From contig JAHHGV010000049.1 of NCBI GenBank assembly GCA_019359695.1, positions 1-59,721 of the forward strand: a stretch of 59,721 bases of DNA, in the 5' to 3' direction. The position numbers were made by a program, and so were the translations under genes. The notes below the pieces were generated by a model, which made no database searches, was not told the origin of the DNA, and saw nothing but the letters and a program-made list of their open reading frames with translations. Shown here piece after piece: positions 51,995 to 59,721 of this stretch. This stretch comes from Brasilonema angustatum HA4187-MV1 (GTDB lineage: Bacteria; Cyanobacteriota; Cyanobacteriia; Cyanobacteriales; Nostocaceae). Position 1 is the stretch's first letter; the number at the start of each line of letters is the position of its first letter.

Positions 51995-52777
51995 TTTACT
52001 TTGAAAAATTTGCCTTTGCGCTTCGTACAACATTAAAGCGGCAGTAATTGCCACGTTTAAAGATTCTACCCCTGGACTCAGGGGAATTTTTACTTGTAAA
52101 TCTGCTACTGCTGTCAATTCTTTTGACAAACCAGCACCTTCATTCCCTAACAAAATTAAACTGGGTTTGCGCCAGTCTACATCCCAATAAGTCAAAGTAG
52201 CACTGGGTAAGGTTGCAACAACCTGCATTCCTGCTTCCCTACTTTGCTGGACTGTCGTTTTCAAATCGGGACTCATCGCCATTGCTAGGCGAAACCACTG
52301 TCCAGCAGAAGCACGTAATACTTTTGGATTGTCTAAATCCACACTATCTTCACTCAGCCACAACCCAGAAGCCCCAGCTGCTGCTGCGGTCCGAATTATC
52401 GTACCCAAGTTGCCTGGATCTTGTACAGTTTCCAACCCTAGCACTATACCAGTAAACGGCACTTCCCCAAGGCGATCGCTTCTTTTTGCCGTCGCAACTA
52501 CGCCATCTGGTTGTACTGTGGTGGCGATCGCCTTTAAAACCTCTTCACTTACAATTTCTGCTCGTTCGCAAAGATCACAAGCTTTTTGCCATAGCACAGC
52601 ATGGGTGTCTTGCCATTCTGGTGTACTGCACACTGCTTCCAATGGGTAATTCGCTGCACAAGCTTCCTCTAACAAGTGCGTCCCTTCTACCAAAAACAAC
52701 TGCTGCTGGTGTCTTTCTTTTGAGGAGTGCAGTTTGCGAATTTGCTTGACTAGGGAATTTTGTAAACTTGTTAACAT
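51968..52777 (-). CDS. TrmH/SpoU-family RNA 2'-O-methyltransferase
   Basis: A 269-residue SPOUT methyltransferase acting on tRNA or rRNA with S-adenosylmethionine. A substrate-binding N part (SLVKQIRKLHSSKERHQQQL, FLVEGTHLLEEA) precedes the knotted catalytic domain with VLGLETVQDPGNLGTIIRTA, LILLGNEGAGLSKEL and IPLSPGVESLNVAITAALML. The target nucleotide is not predictable. The last eight residues (EGTGNREQ) and the stop are encoded by the heptamer repeat array described above, so the tail is repeat-derived and probably dispensable. tRNA-Leu lies upstream on the same strand. Confidence 0.94.
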   Translation of the reverse strand: MLTSLQNSLVKQIRKLHSSKERHQQQLFLVEGTHLLEEACAANYPLEAVCSTPEWQDTHAVLWQKACDLCERAEIVSEEVLKAIATTVQPDGVVATAKRSDRLGEVPFTGIVLGLETVQDPGNLGTIIRTAAAAGASGLWLSEDSVDLDNPKVLRASAGQWFRLAMAMSPDLKTTVQQSREAGMQVVATLPSATLTYWDVDWRKPSLILLGNEGAGLSKELTAVADLQVKIPLSPGVESLNVAITAALMLYEAQRQIFQSKEGTGNREQ

Positions 52778-52863
52778 TAAAATTCTGAGTCATGAGTGGT
52801 GAGTCAAGATAGTCTACCAACAAATAACCTTTTTTACTTGTTACTCAGCACTTCCCTCTCGTA

Positions 52864-52945
52864 TGCGGAACCCGGGACTTGAACCCGGAAGCCTTTCGGC
52901 ACTAGAACCTGAATCTAGCGCGTCTGCCAATTCCGCCAGTTCCGC
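52864..52945 (-). tRNA. tRNA-Leu (anticodon CAG)
   Basis: Read on the minus strand, an 82-base cloverleaf has acceptor arms GCGGAAC and GTTCCGC with discriminator A. The D arm contains TTGGCAGACGCG. The anticodon loop is TTCAGGT within a CTAGA/TCTAG stem, giving CAG. There is a long class II variable arm (TGCCGAAAGGCT) and T arm CCGGGTTCAAGTCCCGG. The 3' CCA is not encoded. Confidence 0.95.
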
Positions 52946-53671
52946 AAATTTTATTGTTGATTAACAGTTTTTCATTGTCACTCAATTGTTTAGATCTGTC
53001 AAGTCCTAATTTCTGACCAAAGCTAAGGGTGTAGGGGTGTAGGGGAGCCACTGCCCTATGGCTTACGCCACGCCTTACGGCTATCGGGGATGACCTCCGG
53101 TCACGCTGCGCGCTCCGCAGTCGCCGTGAGAGCGGGAGACCCTCCTGTAGCGCTGTCTCACCGTGCGCGGGTTAAGCGCGTTGAGGAGCCACTGCGTTGC
53201 GCAGAGCAGCGCCTTGCGGGGGTTCCCCCCGTTGTGGCGACTGCGGAGGGTTCCCCCCGTTGTAGCAAGTGGCGTGCATGTGGCGTGAGCCAGAACTGAA
53301 GCGCGTTTATCCTTTGAGTGCGCTCCCAAAGGGAGCGATCGCGCCCCCTATGCCGTAGGCACAGATCTTGCGCAAAGCGCACGAACCCGACCAAAATCTA
53401 TGATTTTGCTCGTCAATGATAGCGTGGTGGGTTCAAGCCCCCACTAATCACTCCCTTACACCCCTATTCCCTTACACACGCCACATGCCTCAAGTCGGGA
53501 GACCCGCCCACGGCAGTGGCTCCCTTACACCCCTAGTTTTTGACATCAGCGGTTTCTTGATTTTTAGGTAATTTTTGTTACTATTATCTAGTTTTCGGAA
53601 AAGATTGTATGATAGGTTGTTGATTCATTATCTGCTGTCAAAAAACCATAAATGAAATTTATCAATTTCCG
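52946..53671. repeat. Repeat-rich spacer between tRNA-Leu and murA
   Basis: No gene is supported; open frames here run through repeats. It contains TGACCAAAGCTAAGGGTGTA (53014-53045, second copy of the 27612 repeat), a GC-rich block (53090-53280) with two GGTTCCCCCCGTTGT units, and reverse-strand CCCTTACACCCCTA repeats near 53454-53540. A hairpin-like CAAAATC-TAT-GATTTTG lies near 53391-53407. The AT-rich part after 53540 probably holds the murA promoter. Confidence 0.6.
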
Positions 53672-53761
53672 TTGAAAGATGTAGACAATCAAAAACTATC
53701 GTGTAGAATCGAAACCAACTTCAAACTTATAAAATCAACAGTTTTTTTGGAGGGTAAGTTT

Positions 53762-55141
53762 ATTATTCCTTCTGGCGGCTTACCAGATGCCAAATCTTCC
53801 CCGACAGCAGACTCCTCAGTCCTGCAAATATGGGGTGGGCATCCTTTGCAAGGTCATGTAAAAATTAGCGGAGCCAAAAATTCAGCACTGGTGATCATGG
53901 CTGGAGCGTTGCTCTGTTCAGGCGAATGTCGGCTTCGTAACGTGCCGTTATTGGCAGACGTGACACGGATAGGTGAGGTTTTATCAGCTTTAGGCGTTGG
54001 CTTGAAGCAAACAGGAGACATTTTAGAAGTTGATGCCAGAGAAATCAAAACATCAAAGGCTCCTTATGAACTGGTCACACAGTTGAGAGCAAGTTTCTTT
54101 GCTATTGGTCCGATGCTAGCACGACTGGGAGTCGCGCAAATGCCTTTACCGGGGGGCTGTGCTATTGGCACAAGACCTGTGGATCTGCATGTTCGAGGAC
54201 TGCAAGCAATGGGAGCGGAAGTACAGATTGAGCATGGCATTTGTAATGCCTATGTTCCTGGTACTAGTCGCCGATTGAAGGGAGCAAAGATATATTTGGA
54301 TATTGCCAGCGTGGGAGCAACAGAAACTCTGATGATGGCGGCGACTCTTGCAGAGGGCGAAACCATTATCGAAAATGCTGCACGCGAGCCAGAGGTCGTT
54401 GATTTGGCAAACTTCTGTATTGCAATGGGAGCAAAGATACACGGAGCAGGAACCAGTAAAATTACGATTGTTGGTGTTCCACAGTTGCATTCAACTGAAT
54501 ATACGATTATTCCTGATCGCATTGAAGCAGGAACGTTTTTGGTTGCCGCAGCAATCACTCGTTCAGAGCTTACCCTCTCGCCTGTGATACCAGAACATTT
54601 GACACCGATCATTACCAAGCTGCAAGATATTGGAGTGCGCATCATTGAGGAAGGACCTAACTGCCTACGTACTCTGAGCGCAGAAACGCTGAGGGCAACT
54701 GATATTGAAACTTTGCCCCATCCAGGTTTTCCTACAGATATGCAAGCGCCATTTATGGCTTTGCTGGCACTGGCAGAAGGTGACAGCCTGATTAATGAAT
54801 CTGTGTTTGAGAATCGTTTGCGCCACGCCTCAGAGTTAAATCGCTTAGGGGCGGATATTCGTATTAAAGGCAACGTTGCCTTTGTTCGAGGAGTGTCGAT
54901 GTTATCAGGTGCACCCGTACTAGGAACAGATTTGCGAGCATCAGCAGCGTTAGTTTTGGCGGGACTCGCGGCAGAAGGAAAAACCATAGTTCAGGGACTA
55001 CAACACTTAGATCGGGGCTACGATAGACTTGATGCAAAGTTGCAGCAATTAGGAGCAAGAATCGAGCGGGTGCCAGTAGCAAACGTAAATGCGGAAGTTG
55101 CTTGTACCCCCATTGAGCCTCAAGCGCGAATCTCTATTTAG
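53762..55141 (+). CDS. murA: UDP-N-acetylglucosamine 1-carboxyvinyltransferase (start codon uncertain)
   Basis: First committed step of peptidoglycan synthesis: transfers enolpyruvate from PEP to UDP-GlcNAc. Seen are [33 protein letters not shown], the catalytic Cys in [31 protein letters not shown] and [19 protein letters not shown]. The frame extends up to a TTG at 53672 (489 residues), about 30 more than usual. The only strong Shine-Dalgarno (GGAGGG, 53749-53754) is eight bases before ATT at 53762, giving 459 residues. TTG 53747 is another option. I list the ATT start as the best-supported but unusual choice. A clear stem-loop terminator follows the stop. Confidence 0.85.
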   Translation: MIPSGGLPDAKSSPTADSSVLQIWGGHPLQGHVKISGAKNSALVIMAGALLCSGECRLRNVPLLADVTRIGEVLSALGVGLKQTGDILEVDAREIKTSKAPYELVTQLRASFFAIGPMLARLGVAQMPLPGGCAIGTRPVDLHVRGLQAMGAEVQIEHGICNAYVPGTSRRLKGAKIYLDIASVGATETLMMAATLAEGETIIENAAREPEVVDLANFCIAMGAKIHGAGTSKITIVGVPQLHSTEYTIIPDRIEAGTFLVAAAITRSELTLSPVIPEHLTPIITKLQDIGVRIIEEGPNCLRTLSAETLRATDIETLPHPGFPTDMQAPFMALLALAEGDSLINESVFENRLRHASELNRLGADIRIKGNVAFVRGVSMLSGAPVLGTDLRASAALVLAGLAAEGKTIVQGLQHLDRGYDRLDAKLQQLGARIERVPVANVNAEVACTPIEPQARISI

Positions 55142-55167
55142 ATACAAAAAACCACAAAAGCGACAGG

Positions 55168-55190
55168 ACAAGGAAGAAATTCTTCCTTGT
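55168..55190 (+). terminator. Rho-independent-type terminator after murA
   Basis: ACAAGGAAGAA pairs with TTCTTCCTTGT around a single central base, followed by TCCTTTT. It begins 26 bases after the murA stop. Confidence 0.75.
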
Positions 55191-55284
55191 TCCTTTTGCT
55201 ATGGCTATACTGTTTGTGTGGGGCTATTCAAAAGACCAGTCCTACATTTATTTAATTCCCTTATTTGCCCAGCAAGATTCCGCC

Positions 55285-56160
55285 ATGTTAACGCCAAAGA
55301 CTCAACTGATTGGTCTCAAAGCAGATTCATTTCGTCATCCGCTAGATCTAGACGCAACCAAAGCACTGAAGCAGATACCTGGTTTGGATATGATGGTGCG
55401 GAATCTTTTGGGTCCATTGGCTGAGCAGATTTTTTATGTAGAAAATATCGCTTCTAGTGTTCTAGTCGGCGAAAAACAACTGCCCCATCTTCATAAGTCG
55501 CTGTTAGAAGCCTGCAAGATACTGGATATTGAACCTCCCCAGCTTTATATTAGGCAGCATCCAGCACCAAATGCATACACTTTTGCGATGCGGGGAAAAC
55601 AGCCTTTTGTTGTGCTGCACACCTCGCTGATCGATATGCTCGAACAAGAAGAAATCCAGGCTGTGATTGCTCATGAATTGGGACACCTTAAGTGTGACCA
55701 CAGTGTTTACCTAACTCCAGTTAATATATTGATATTAGCTGCGACAGTGGTGCCTAATGTTGGAGCATTTCTTGCTCAAGCAATACAGGCGCAACTTTTG
55801 GAATGGGTACGCTGTGCTGAGTTTACGTGCGATCGCGCAGCATTGCTGGCAACCCAAAACCCGAAAGTTGTCATGTCGGTGTTGATGAAACTTGCTGGTG
55901 GTTCGCCCACCATCGCACCACAACTTAACCTTGATGCTTTTATTGCCCAAGCTCGTGCTTATGATGATATTAGTAAGACCGAGATAGGTGAGATGGTCAA
56001 AGCTGCCCGCACAGCTCAGTTAACTCACCCAGTGCCCGTTTTGCGTGCCAGAGAAATTGACCGTTGGGCAAGTAGCAAAGATTATCAAAAGTTGTTGCAA
56101 AATCAAAAAATAGAGTATAATAGTGAAGTTGCACCCAAGGGCGGGTGGCGAAACTGGTAG
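55285..56160 (+). CDS. M48-family zinc metallopeptidase whose 3' end overlaps a tRNA gene
   Basis: A zinc endopeptidase of the HtpX/M48 group. ATG 55285 (291 residues) is preferred over the in-frame ATG 55201, because relatives start near the ISSEAFRHPLD-like segment (here LKADSFRHPLDLDATKALKQ). The 55201 start would also add 28 unrelated residues right after the murA terminator. The zinc motif HELGHLKCDH (about 130-139) and the third-ligand Glu in AEFTCDRAALL are intact, followed by hydrophobic TPVNILILAATVVPNVGAFL. The final codons (GGWRNW) and the TAG stop lie within the tRNA-Leu gene starting at 56139. The protein substrate is unknown. Confidence 0.9.
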   Translation: MLTPKTQLIGLKADSFRHPLDLDATKALKQIPGLDMMVRNLLGPLAEQIFYVENIASSVLVGEKQLPHLHKSLLEACKILDIEPPQLYIRQHPAPNAYTFAMRGKQPFVVLHTSLIDMLEQEEIQAVIAHELGHLKCDHSVYLTPVNILILAATVVPNVGAFLAQAIQAQLLEWVRCAEFTCDRAALLATQNPKVVMSVLMKLAGGSPTIAPQLNLDAFIAQARAYDDISKTEIGEMVKAARTAQLTHPVPVLRAREIDRWASSKDYQKLLQNQKIEYNSEVAPKGGWRNW

Positions 56161-56222
56161 ACGCACCACACTCAAAATGTGGCGACCTTGCGGTCATAGG
56201 AGTTCGATTCTCCTCCTGCCCA
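56139..56222 (+). tRNA. tRNA-Leu (anticodon CAA)
   Basis: An 84-base class II cloverleaf. Acceptor GGGCGGG pairs with CCTGCCC (one G-T), with discriminator A. The anticodon loop is CTCAAAA within CCACA/TGTGG, giving CAA. The variable arm contains CGACCTTGCGGTCA and the T arm contains AGGAGTTCGATTCTCCT. The CCA end is not encoded. The first 22 bases overlap the end of the M48 peptidase gene. Confidence 0.95.
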
Positions 56223-56230
56223 CTTTAAAT

Positions 56231-56302
56231 CAGTGAACAGTGAACAGTGAACGGTGAACAGTGAACAGTTATCAAGGAATTGATGACTGATAACTGATAA
56301 CT
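56231..56302. repeat. Heptanucleotide repeats (CAGTGAA)n and (CTGATAA)n
   Basis: Four to five CAGTGAA or CGGTGAA units, then CAGTTATCAAGG and three CTGATAA units, lie between tRNA-Leu(CAA) and the convergent permease gene. Confidence 0.85.
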
Positions 56303-56322
56303 GATGAACAACCGAGTAGAAG

Positions 56323-57441
56323 CTACCTTCTTAAACTGCGAGGGTCTAAAGCATCTCTTAGCCCATCACCCAGCAAGTTAAAAGCCAACACTGTAAGAAT
56401 AATCAACACAGCTGAAGGCCAGATTAGCCAAGGTTGCAGTACTAAAATTGAGGCGTTAGTTGCAAGAGATAACATATTACCCCATGAGGGGTCTGGTTGT
56501 TGAATTCCTAACCCGATCAGACTGAGTACTGCTTCTGCCCCAATAAAGCTAGGAACAGAAAGTGTGGCTGAAATAATGATATAAGTGGCGGTTTGCGGCA
56601 ATACGTGACGCACGATAATGTAAAGTGGATTGCCACCCATTGCTTTTGCTGCTTGAACGTATTCTCTCTCTTTAATAGAGAGAACTTGTCCGCGAATAAC
56701 TCGTGCTAATCCAGCCCAGCTAATAAACGAAGTAATCACGACAATCAGCAAAAAGCGTTCGGTACTCGATAACCCCGGCGGTAGTACCGCACCCAAGGTT
56801 ACCAAAAGATAAATACTAGGGAAAGTCATTAGCACTTCGCTCAACCGCATAATGACACTGTCAAGCCAGCCACCGAAATAGCCAGAAATTCCCCCAATCA
56901 ACATCCCTAAGGGAAAGGTTAGGGCAACCCCAATAATACCGATAAACAGACTTATACGACCACCATACAGCAGGCGACTGAGTTGATCTCGACCTTGGTC
57001 ATCTGTACCTAAAACGTTAAACTTTGCCTCACCGACAGCACCAAACAAATGTATATTTAACGGGATACCACCAAATATTTCTGTCTCCTCCCACTTTGGG
57101 GGTAAAGGTAAATTCAACTGCAGTAGACGATACTCAGGTCCAGTGACAAATAGTCTCAGGGGACAAGGCTTTTTATAGTTTACGATGATTTGGCGATCGC
57201 CCGTTTCTAAATTTGTGTCTCCCTGAGTTGTTGGATAAATGTGAGGCCCAATAAACTGCCCTGATTGTTTAGAAACCCAGTAAACACGCGTTGGTGGTAG
57301 TAGAGAACCATTTGGTTGTGAGGTGTAAGCGTTGTAAGGGGCGACAAAATCAGCCAAAATGACTGCTATATAAAAAACCAACAGTAAAGTTGCCCCAAAC
57401 CTTGCTAAAGGATTTTTGTTTAGTCGATGCCACCAATTCAT
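56323..57441 (-). CDS. Oligopeptide/dipeptide-type ABC transporter permease (OppC/DppC)
   Basis: A 372-residue membrane permease. An N-terminal helix (RFGATLLLVFYIAVILADFV) is followed by a long periplasmic loop of about 120 residues, larger than in enterobacterial OppC but common in cyanobacteria. The core then shows FNVLGTDDQGRDQLSRLLYG, SLFIGIIGVALTFPLGMLIG and the ATPase-docking segment REYVQAAKAMGGNPLYIIVR. It ends LLGDGLRDALDPRSLRR, the family's typical C terminus. Binding protein, OppB and ATPases are not adjacent. The imported ligand could be a peptide, nickel or another compound. Confidence 0.93.
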   Translation of the reverse strand: MNWWHRLNKNPLARFGATLLLVFYIAVILADFVAPYNAYTSQPNGSLLPPTRVYWVSKQSGQFIGPHIYPTTQGDTNLETGDRQIIVNYKKPCPLRLFVTGPEYRLLQLNLPLPPKWEETEIFGGIPLNIHLFGAVGEAKFNVLGTDDQGRDQLSRLLYGGRISLFIGIIGVALTFPLGMLIGGISGYFGGWLDSVIMRLSEVLMTFPSIYLLVTLGAVLPPGLSSTERFLLIVVITSFISWAGLARVIRGQVLSIKEREYVQAAKAMGGNPLYIIVRHVLPQTATYIIISATLSVPSFIGAEAVLSLIGLGIQQPDPSWGNMLSLATNASILVLQPWLIWPSAVLIILTVLAFNLLGDGLRDALDPRSLRR

Positions 57442-57538
57442 AGCAATTACCAGTTATGACTCATAAATGATGAATTATAAATTATCAATCATCAATTGTG
57501 AAAGCTTTTTCGTTGTGAAAATTTATAATTATCAATTT

Positions 57539-58414
57539 TTAAGCAGGGAGTTTTTCAATCAGGTACAAAGGCTCTTCTTGAAGTTTTTCATGTTCTATAA
57601 CAAATACATTTGAGTAGAGATTAGCAATAATTTGCTTTCCTTGCTGTGTGAGCGAGAGGTAGCGCAATGCATCCTTGATATAAGGATATACGACGTTCCA
57701 GTAGAACTTGGCATAGTTCTTGCGTAAATCAGCAGGATTTTGATAACCCAACACCTTATTCATTCCAATCTCTTCAAACTCATAAAATAAAGAGGTAATC
57801 TTTTTTAAATAACGTGGATCGCTCAGTTGTCCAATCAAATCTGCAGCACGCACTAAACCTGCAAAATCATTTGTATCTTGGTGGTCATCTACAGCTGGTA
57901 CTGGAAACCGAGTCAATTCAATATTGTTCTTTATGACTTCTGAATCTATCAATTTGTGACCGCCAAAACGCTCATCAATAAAAAGCTTTCCCCGATCAAC
58001 ATGATAAGGTGTCAGACTCGCATCAGAAGCTCCAGAACGAAGAAAAATCATTTTCCCATCTTTACCTGTTGCGTACAAACCTTCATCCTCTCGGTCTTGT
58101 CGGCAAACTCCTTTAACATAACCAATATCATGACAGACCAAGGATATAATAAAATGCAACCAGTCTTCATTAGAAACACCTCCTTCACGGATATGTTTGC
58201 CACGCAAAATTTCTTGTCCAACCAAAGTAACTAGGATAGAATGTTCTACGTTATGATAAAGGGCGTCACTGTTGGCAATATTTTCCAACGCCATATTACC
58301 TGCCCAGCCTATAATATCTTGATAATCATTTTTCAGGCAGCCGTAGGTGCGACGGTAGCCTTCACGAATTTGAGCGACAAACGCATCAATCAAGATTTCA
58401 GTGGCATTAAACAT
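57539..58414 (-). CDS. HD-domain metal-dependent phosphohydrolase
   Basis: A cytosolic HD-superfamily protein of 291 residues from ATG 58414 (an in-frame ATG at 58438 would add eight). The metal motif is His54 (ALYHNVEHS), His95-Asp96 (LVCHDIGYVKG) and a distal Asp in GLVRAADLIGQLSD. Closely similar proteins are recognised in Nostoc as a distinct HD family. Long conserved blocks include TRFPVPAVDDHQDTNDFAGL and FYWNVVYPYIKDALRYLSL. The substrate, perhaps a nucleotide or cyclic nucleotide, is unknown. It lies on the same strand as the permease, about 100 bases upstream, without clear functional linkage. Confidence 0.88.
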   Translation of the reverse strand: MFNATEILIDAFVAQIREGYRRTYGCLKNDYQDIIGWAGNMALENIANSDALYHNVEHSILVTLVGQEILRGKHIREGGVSNEDWLHFIISLVCHDIGYVKGVCRQDREDEGLYATGKDGKMIFLRSGASDASLTPYHVDRGKLFIDERFGGHKLIDSEVIKNNIELTRFPVPAVDDHQDTNDFAGLVRAADLIGQLSDPRYLKKITSLFYEFEEIGMNKVLGYQNPADLRKNYAKFYWNVVYPYIKDALRYLSLTQQGKQIIANLYSNVFVIEHEKLQEEPLYLIEKLPA

Positions 58415-58789
58415 ATTGGTGACTCTGTTATATACCAAATTATGTATTATTGGTTTATCTCAAATTTAGATAATTTGATGACCGTCGGAGTACTCAAAAA
58501 AAGGCAAATAACTCTTTATAACTGTTTATAGTTTAAGCATATCTGCTAGCAGTGCGTGTATGGGGGTTATAGCAAATCTTTACGAATTGACCAAAACATC
58601 AATCATGCCTTCGTAGTTATACATAGCCCTAAACGAGTACGGAAGTGGTGATACAGGTTTATCTTGATCACTTTTACCCCTACTTGACAAAATCATGACG
58701 ATAATCATCCGTAACTTTGAGGAATATGTAGAAATCACGGCAGAGATAATACCTTATAGTTAATATACATTAATTAATTTAAAATTTTT

Positions 58790-59005
58790 TTAAGCACAAC
58801 TGCCTAATGGCGCTTGGAAAATTGGAGAGACAACTGTGGAAATGGAAAGTTTTTCATAACTAAAAGTGGAAGAACCAGTGGTATTTGAAGATGCAAACTG
58901 ATAAAAAAGAGGAGTGTATCTAAAGTCACCTTGATGAATGATACCACTGTTAGTAAATACAGGTTTGGGAGGTATTATTCCCTTTGGGGGAATGCGTCTG
59001 TTAAG
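58790..59005 (-). pseudogene. Open minus-strand fragment without start, probable gene relic
   Basis: Seventy-one codons are open before a TAA at 58790. The translation looks protein-like (IPPKGIIPPKPVFTNSG, IIHQGDFRYTPLFYQFASS, STVVSPIFQAPLGSCA), but there is no start codon and a stop precedes it. I do not recognise a family. It may be the C-terminal remains of a lost gene. Confidence 0.35.
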
Positions 59006-59101
59006 TCAAAGTGTATCTTTAAAAACAATAGTTGCTGAGAATAAATCAGTAAAAAAAGTTGTACCGACAATGTCAAGTGATGGCTGTGGTGAATGATTCG
59101 G

Positions 59102-59258
59102 TACTGCAAGACCAAATTCGGCAAGCAAAAGCGGATAAAGCAGCATCCGTCCGCAGATAATTCGGTAACTCAAAAGTGTTTGCTAAATCTCCTTGGCGAT
59201 CACCCACATAAAACAATCCCAAACCAAACCCTCATTGGTCGGAATACCTGGTAAGATT
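59102..59258 (-). pseudogene. TonB-dependent siderophore receptor fragment (decayed)
   Basis: The minus strand reads YSDQ, a TGA stop (59232-59234), then GFGLGLFYVGDRQGDLANTF and ELPNYLRTDAAL. This matches the near-C-terminal beta-strands of cyanobacterial TonB-dependent siderophore receptors (GLGLFFVGDRQGDLAN-like). The in-frame stop, the loss of homology after DAAL and the absence of the other several hundred residues show that it is a relic. Confidence 0.7.
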
Positions 59259-59288
59259 AACACTATACAACGGCACTAACCCTGACTT

Positions 59289-59360
59289 GCGGGTGTAGTT
59301 CAGTGGTAGAACGTCAGCTTCCCAAGCTGAATGTCGTGGGTTCGAGTCCCATCACCCGCT
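59289..59360 (+). tRNA. tRNA-Gly (anticodon CCC)
   Basis: A 72-base cloverleaf. Acceptor GCGGGTG pairs with CACCCGC, with discriminator T as usual for glycine. The D arm contains AGTTCAGTGGTAGAAC, the anticodon loop is TTCCCAA within TCAGC/GCTGA, and the T arm contains GTGGGTTCGAGTCCCAT. The CCA is not encoded. Confidence 0.95.
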
Positions 59361-59672
59361 TCAAAAAATCCTCAAATCGTTTGCTTTTCAAGGGTTTTTG
59401 GCGTTTTGCTAACCCCTTTGTCTCATTGATTATCAAGTCGCACCCAGAAAGACCTCACCATAATCTTTAATTTAGTCAGACCAGTGCGCATGAGGCGGGT
59501 TTCCCTCCAAGTGAAATAGAAGTTGGAGAAGAGTTAGTGTGCTTACTAAACCCCTACTTTGCTAAAGGATGAGTCGCTTTTTAATTTTTAGCAACTATCC
59601 CTCTTCTGTCACTTTCCGGGTATTCTGAATAAAAGAATCATGGATAGAAAACTCTGGAAGGTAAGCAGAGCA

Positions 59673-59721
59673 ATGGATGTAGAATTACAAATCCGGAAAC
59701 ATTTGTCGAGAGATGCCCACC
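59673..59721 (+). CDS. Start of a probable IS701-type transposase (cut by window edge)
   Basis: Only 16 residues are visible: MDVELQIRKHLSRDAH. This start closely resembles the N terminus of cyanobacterial IS701-family transposases. The gene continues beyond the window, and the element's left end should lie in the preceding 100-150 bases, but I could not define an inverted repeat without its partner. The call is tentative. Confidence 0.5.
   Translation, partial: MDVELQIRKHLSRDAH

Larger units (their letters stand above)
58439..59288. other. Intergenic region with decayed gene fragments
   Basis: About 850 bases between the HD-domain gene and tRNA-Gly. No intact gene is present. Two minus-strand coding relics are described separately (58790-59005 and 59102-59258). 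The part 58530-58790 is AT-rich with no visible feature. Confidence 0.5.

Noticed and set aside
53081-53394. Several open frames in both directions in the GC-rich spacer
   Set aside because: They follow the GC-rich repeats (Arg/Ala/Gly/Cys-rich translations) and share no similarity with known proteins.
53420-53445. tRNA-like T arm (GTGGGTTCAAGCCCCCAC) in the spacer before murA
   Set aside because: No acceptor, D or anticodon arm could be fitted upstream; probably chance or a repeat fragment.
54250-54987. Minus-strand open frame of 245 codons opposite murA
   Set aside because: Antisense shadow of a clearly recognised housekeeping gene; composition is Ser/Ala/Pro-rich without any family signature.
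58938-59096. Plus-strand 52-codon frame beginning MIPLLVNTGLGG
   Set aside because: It overlaps the minus-strand gene relic, which reads more like protein; no ribosome site is evident.

Overview
The window comes from a cyanobacterium, most likely a filamentous heterocyst-forming one (Nostocales). The evidence is frequent GCGATCGC (HIP1-type) octamers, heptanucleotide tandem repeats such as (GTTCCCT)n, (GTTCACT)n and (AGTTATC)n, palindromic repeats between and even inside genes, and protein families typical of that group (AAA_35 ATPases, very large Ser/Thr-kinase/ATPase/histidine-kinase hybrids, CHAT proteins). It is ordinary chromosome with a few housekeeping genes (dnaG, murA, an SpoU-type methyltransferase, three tRNAs) among accessory islands.

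0-6.8 kb: a glucosamine-6-phosphate deaminase with a disturbed N terminus. Next are three minus-strand genes joined by ATGA overlaps: a shortened HsdR-like protein that has lost its nuclease residues, an unknown protein and a luciferase-like flavin monooxygenase. A molybdate-themed group follows: two tandem ModA-like binding proteins with PEP-CTERM-like tails, a secreted molybdopterin-domain protein and a Mop molbindin.

6.8-9.5 kb: a compact RiPP locus. It holds a 64-residue precursor with a double-glycine leader and a CPGC core, a DUF692/MNIO iron enzyme and its partner protein.

9.6-14.2 kb: an apparent immune or conflict operon. A CHAT caspase-like protease and an NB-ARC STAND ATPase with about 16 near-identical sensor repeats share a 31-residue Gly/Asn-rich motif, at the C terminus of one and the N terminus of the other. 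This resembles a bacterial amyloid signalling motif.

14.6-23.7 kb: dnaG, a cell-wall amidase, about 2 kb without a convincing gene, an acyltransferase, a nucleotide-sugar epimerase-like protein and a lone sugar ABC permease.

23.8-37.1 kb: a redox and xenobiotic-detoxification island. It contains an ArsR regulator divergent from a thioredoxin across a perfect palindrome, two SDRs, an old yellow enzyme, a nitroreductase, an MFS pump, a GFA protein, a GST and an NQO-like quinone reductase. A CHAT-HTH-AAA_35 protein, an intradiol dioxygenase and a lipocalin-like protein follow.

37.1-51.8 kb: a membrane alpha/beta hydrolase, a 1407-residue double carotenoid-oxygenase-like protein, and a signalling operon (1819-residue hybrid kinase, receiver, receiver-PAS-AAA_35).

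52-59.7 kb: TrmH/SpoU methyltransferase, tRNA-Leu(CAG), repeat-rich spacer, murA, an M48 peptidase whose stop codon lies inside tRNA-Leu(CAA), an Opp/Dpp permease, an HD-domain protein, a decayed TonB receptor fragment, tRNA-Gly(CCC) and the start of a probable IS701-type transposase at the right edge.

The two best candidates for undescribed biology are the MNIO/double-glycine RiPP locus (7.2-9.5 kb) and the CHAT-STAND pair with a shared terminal motif (9.7-14.2 kb). All domain calls are by eye from the translations; no database search was run.
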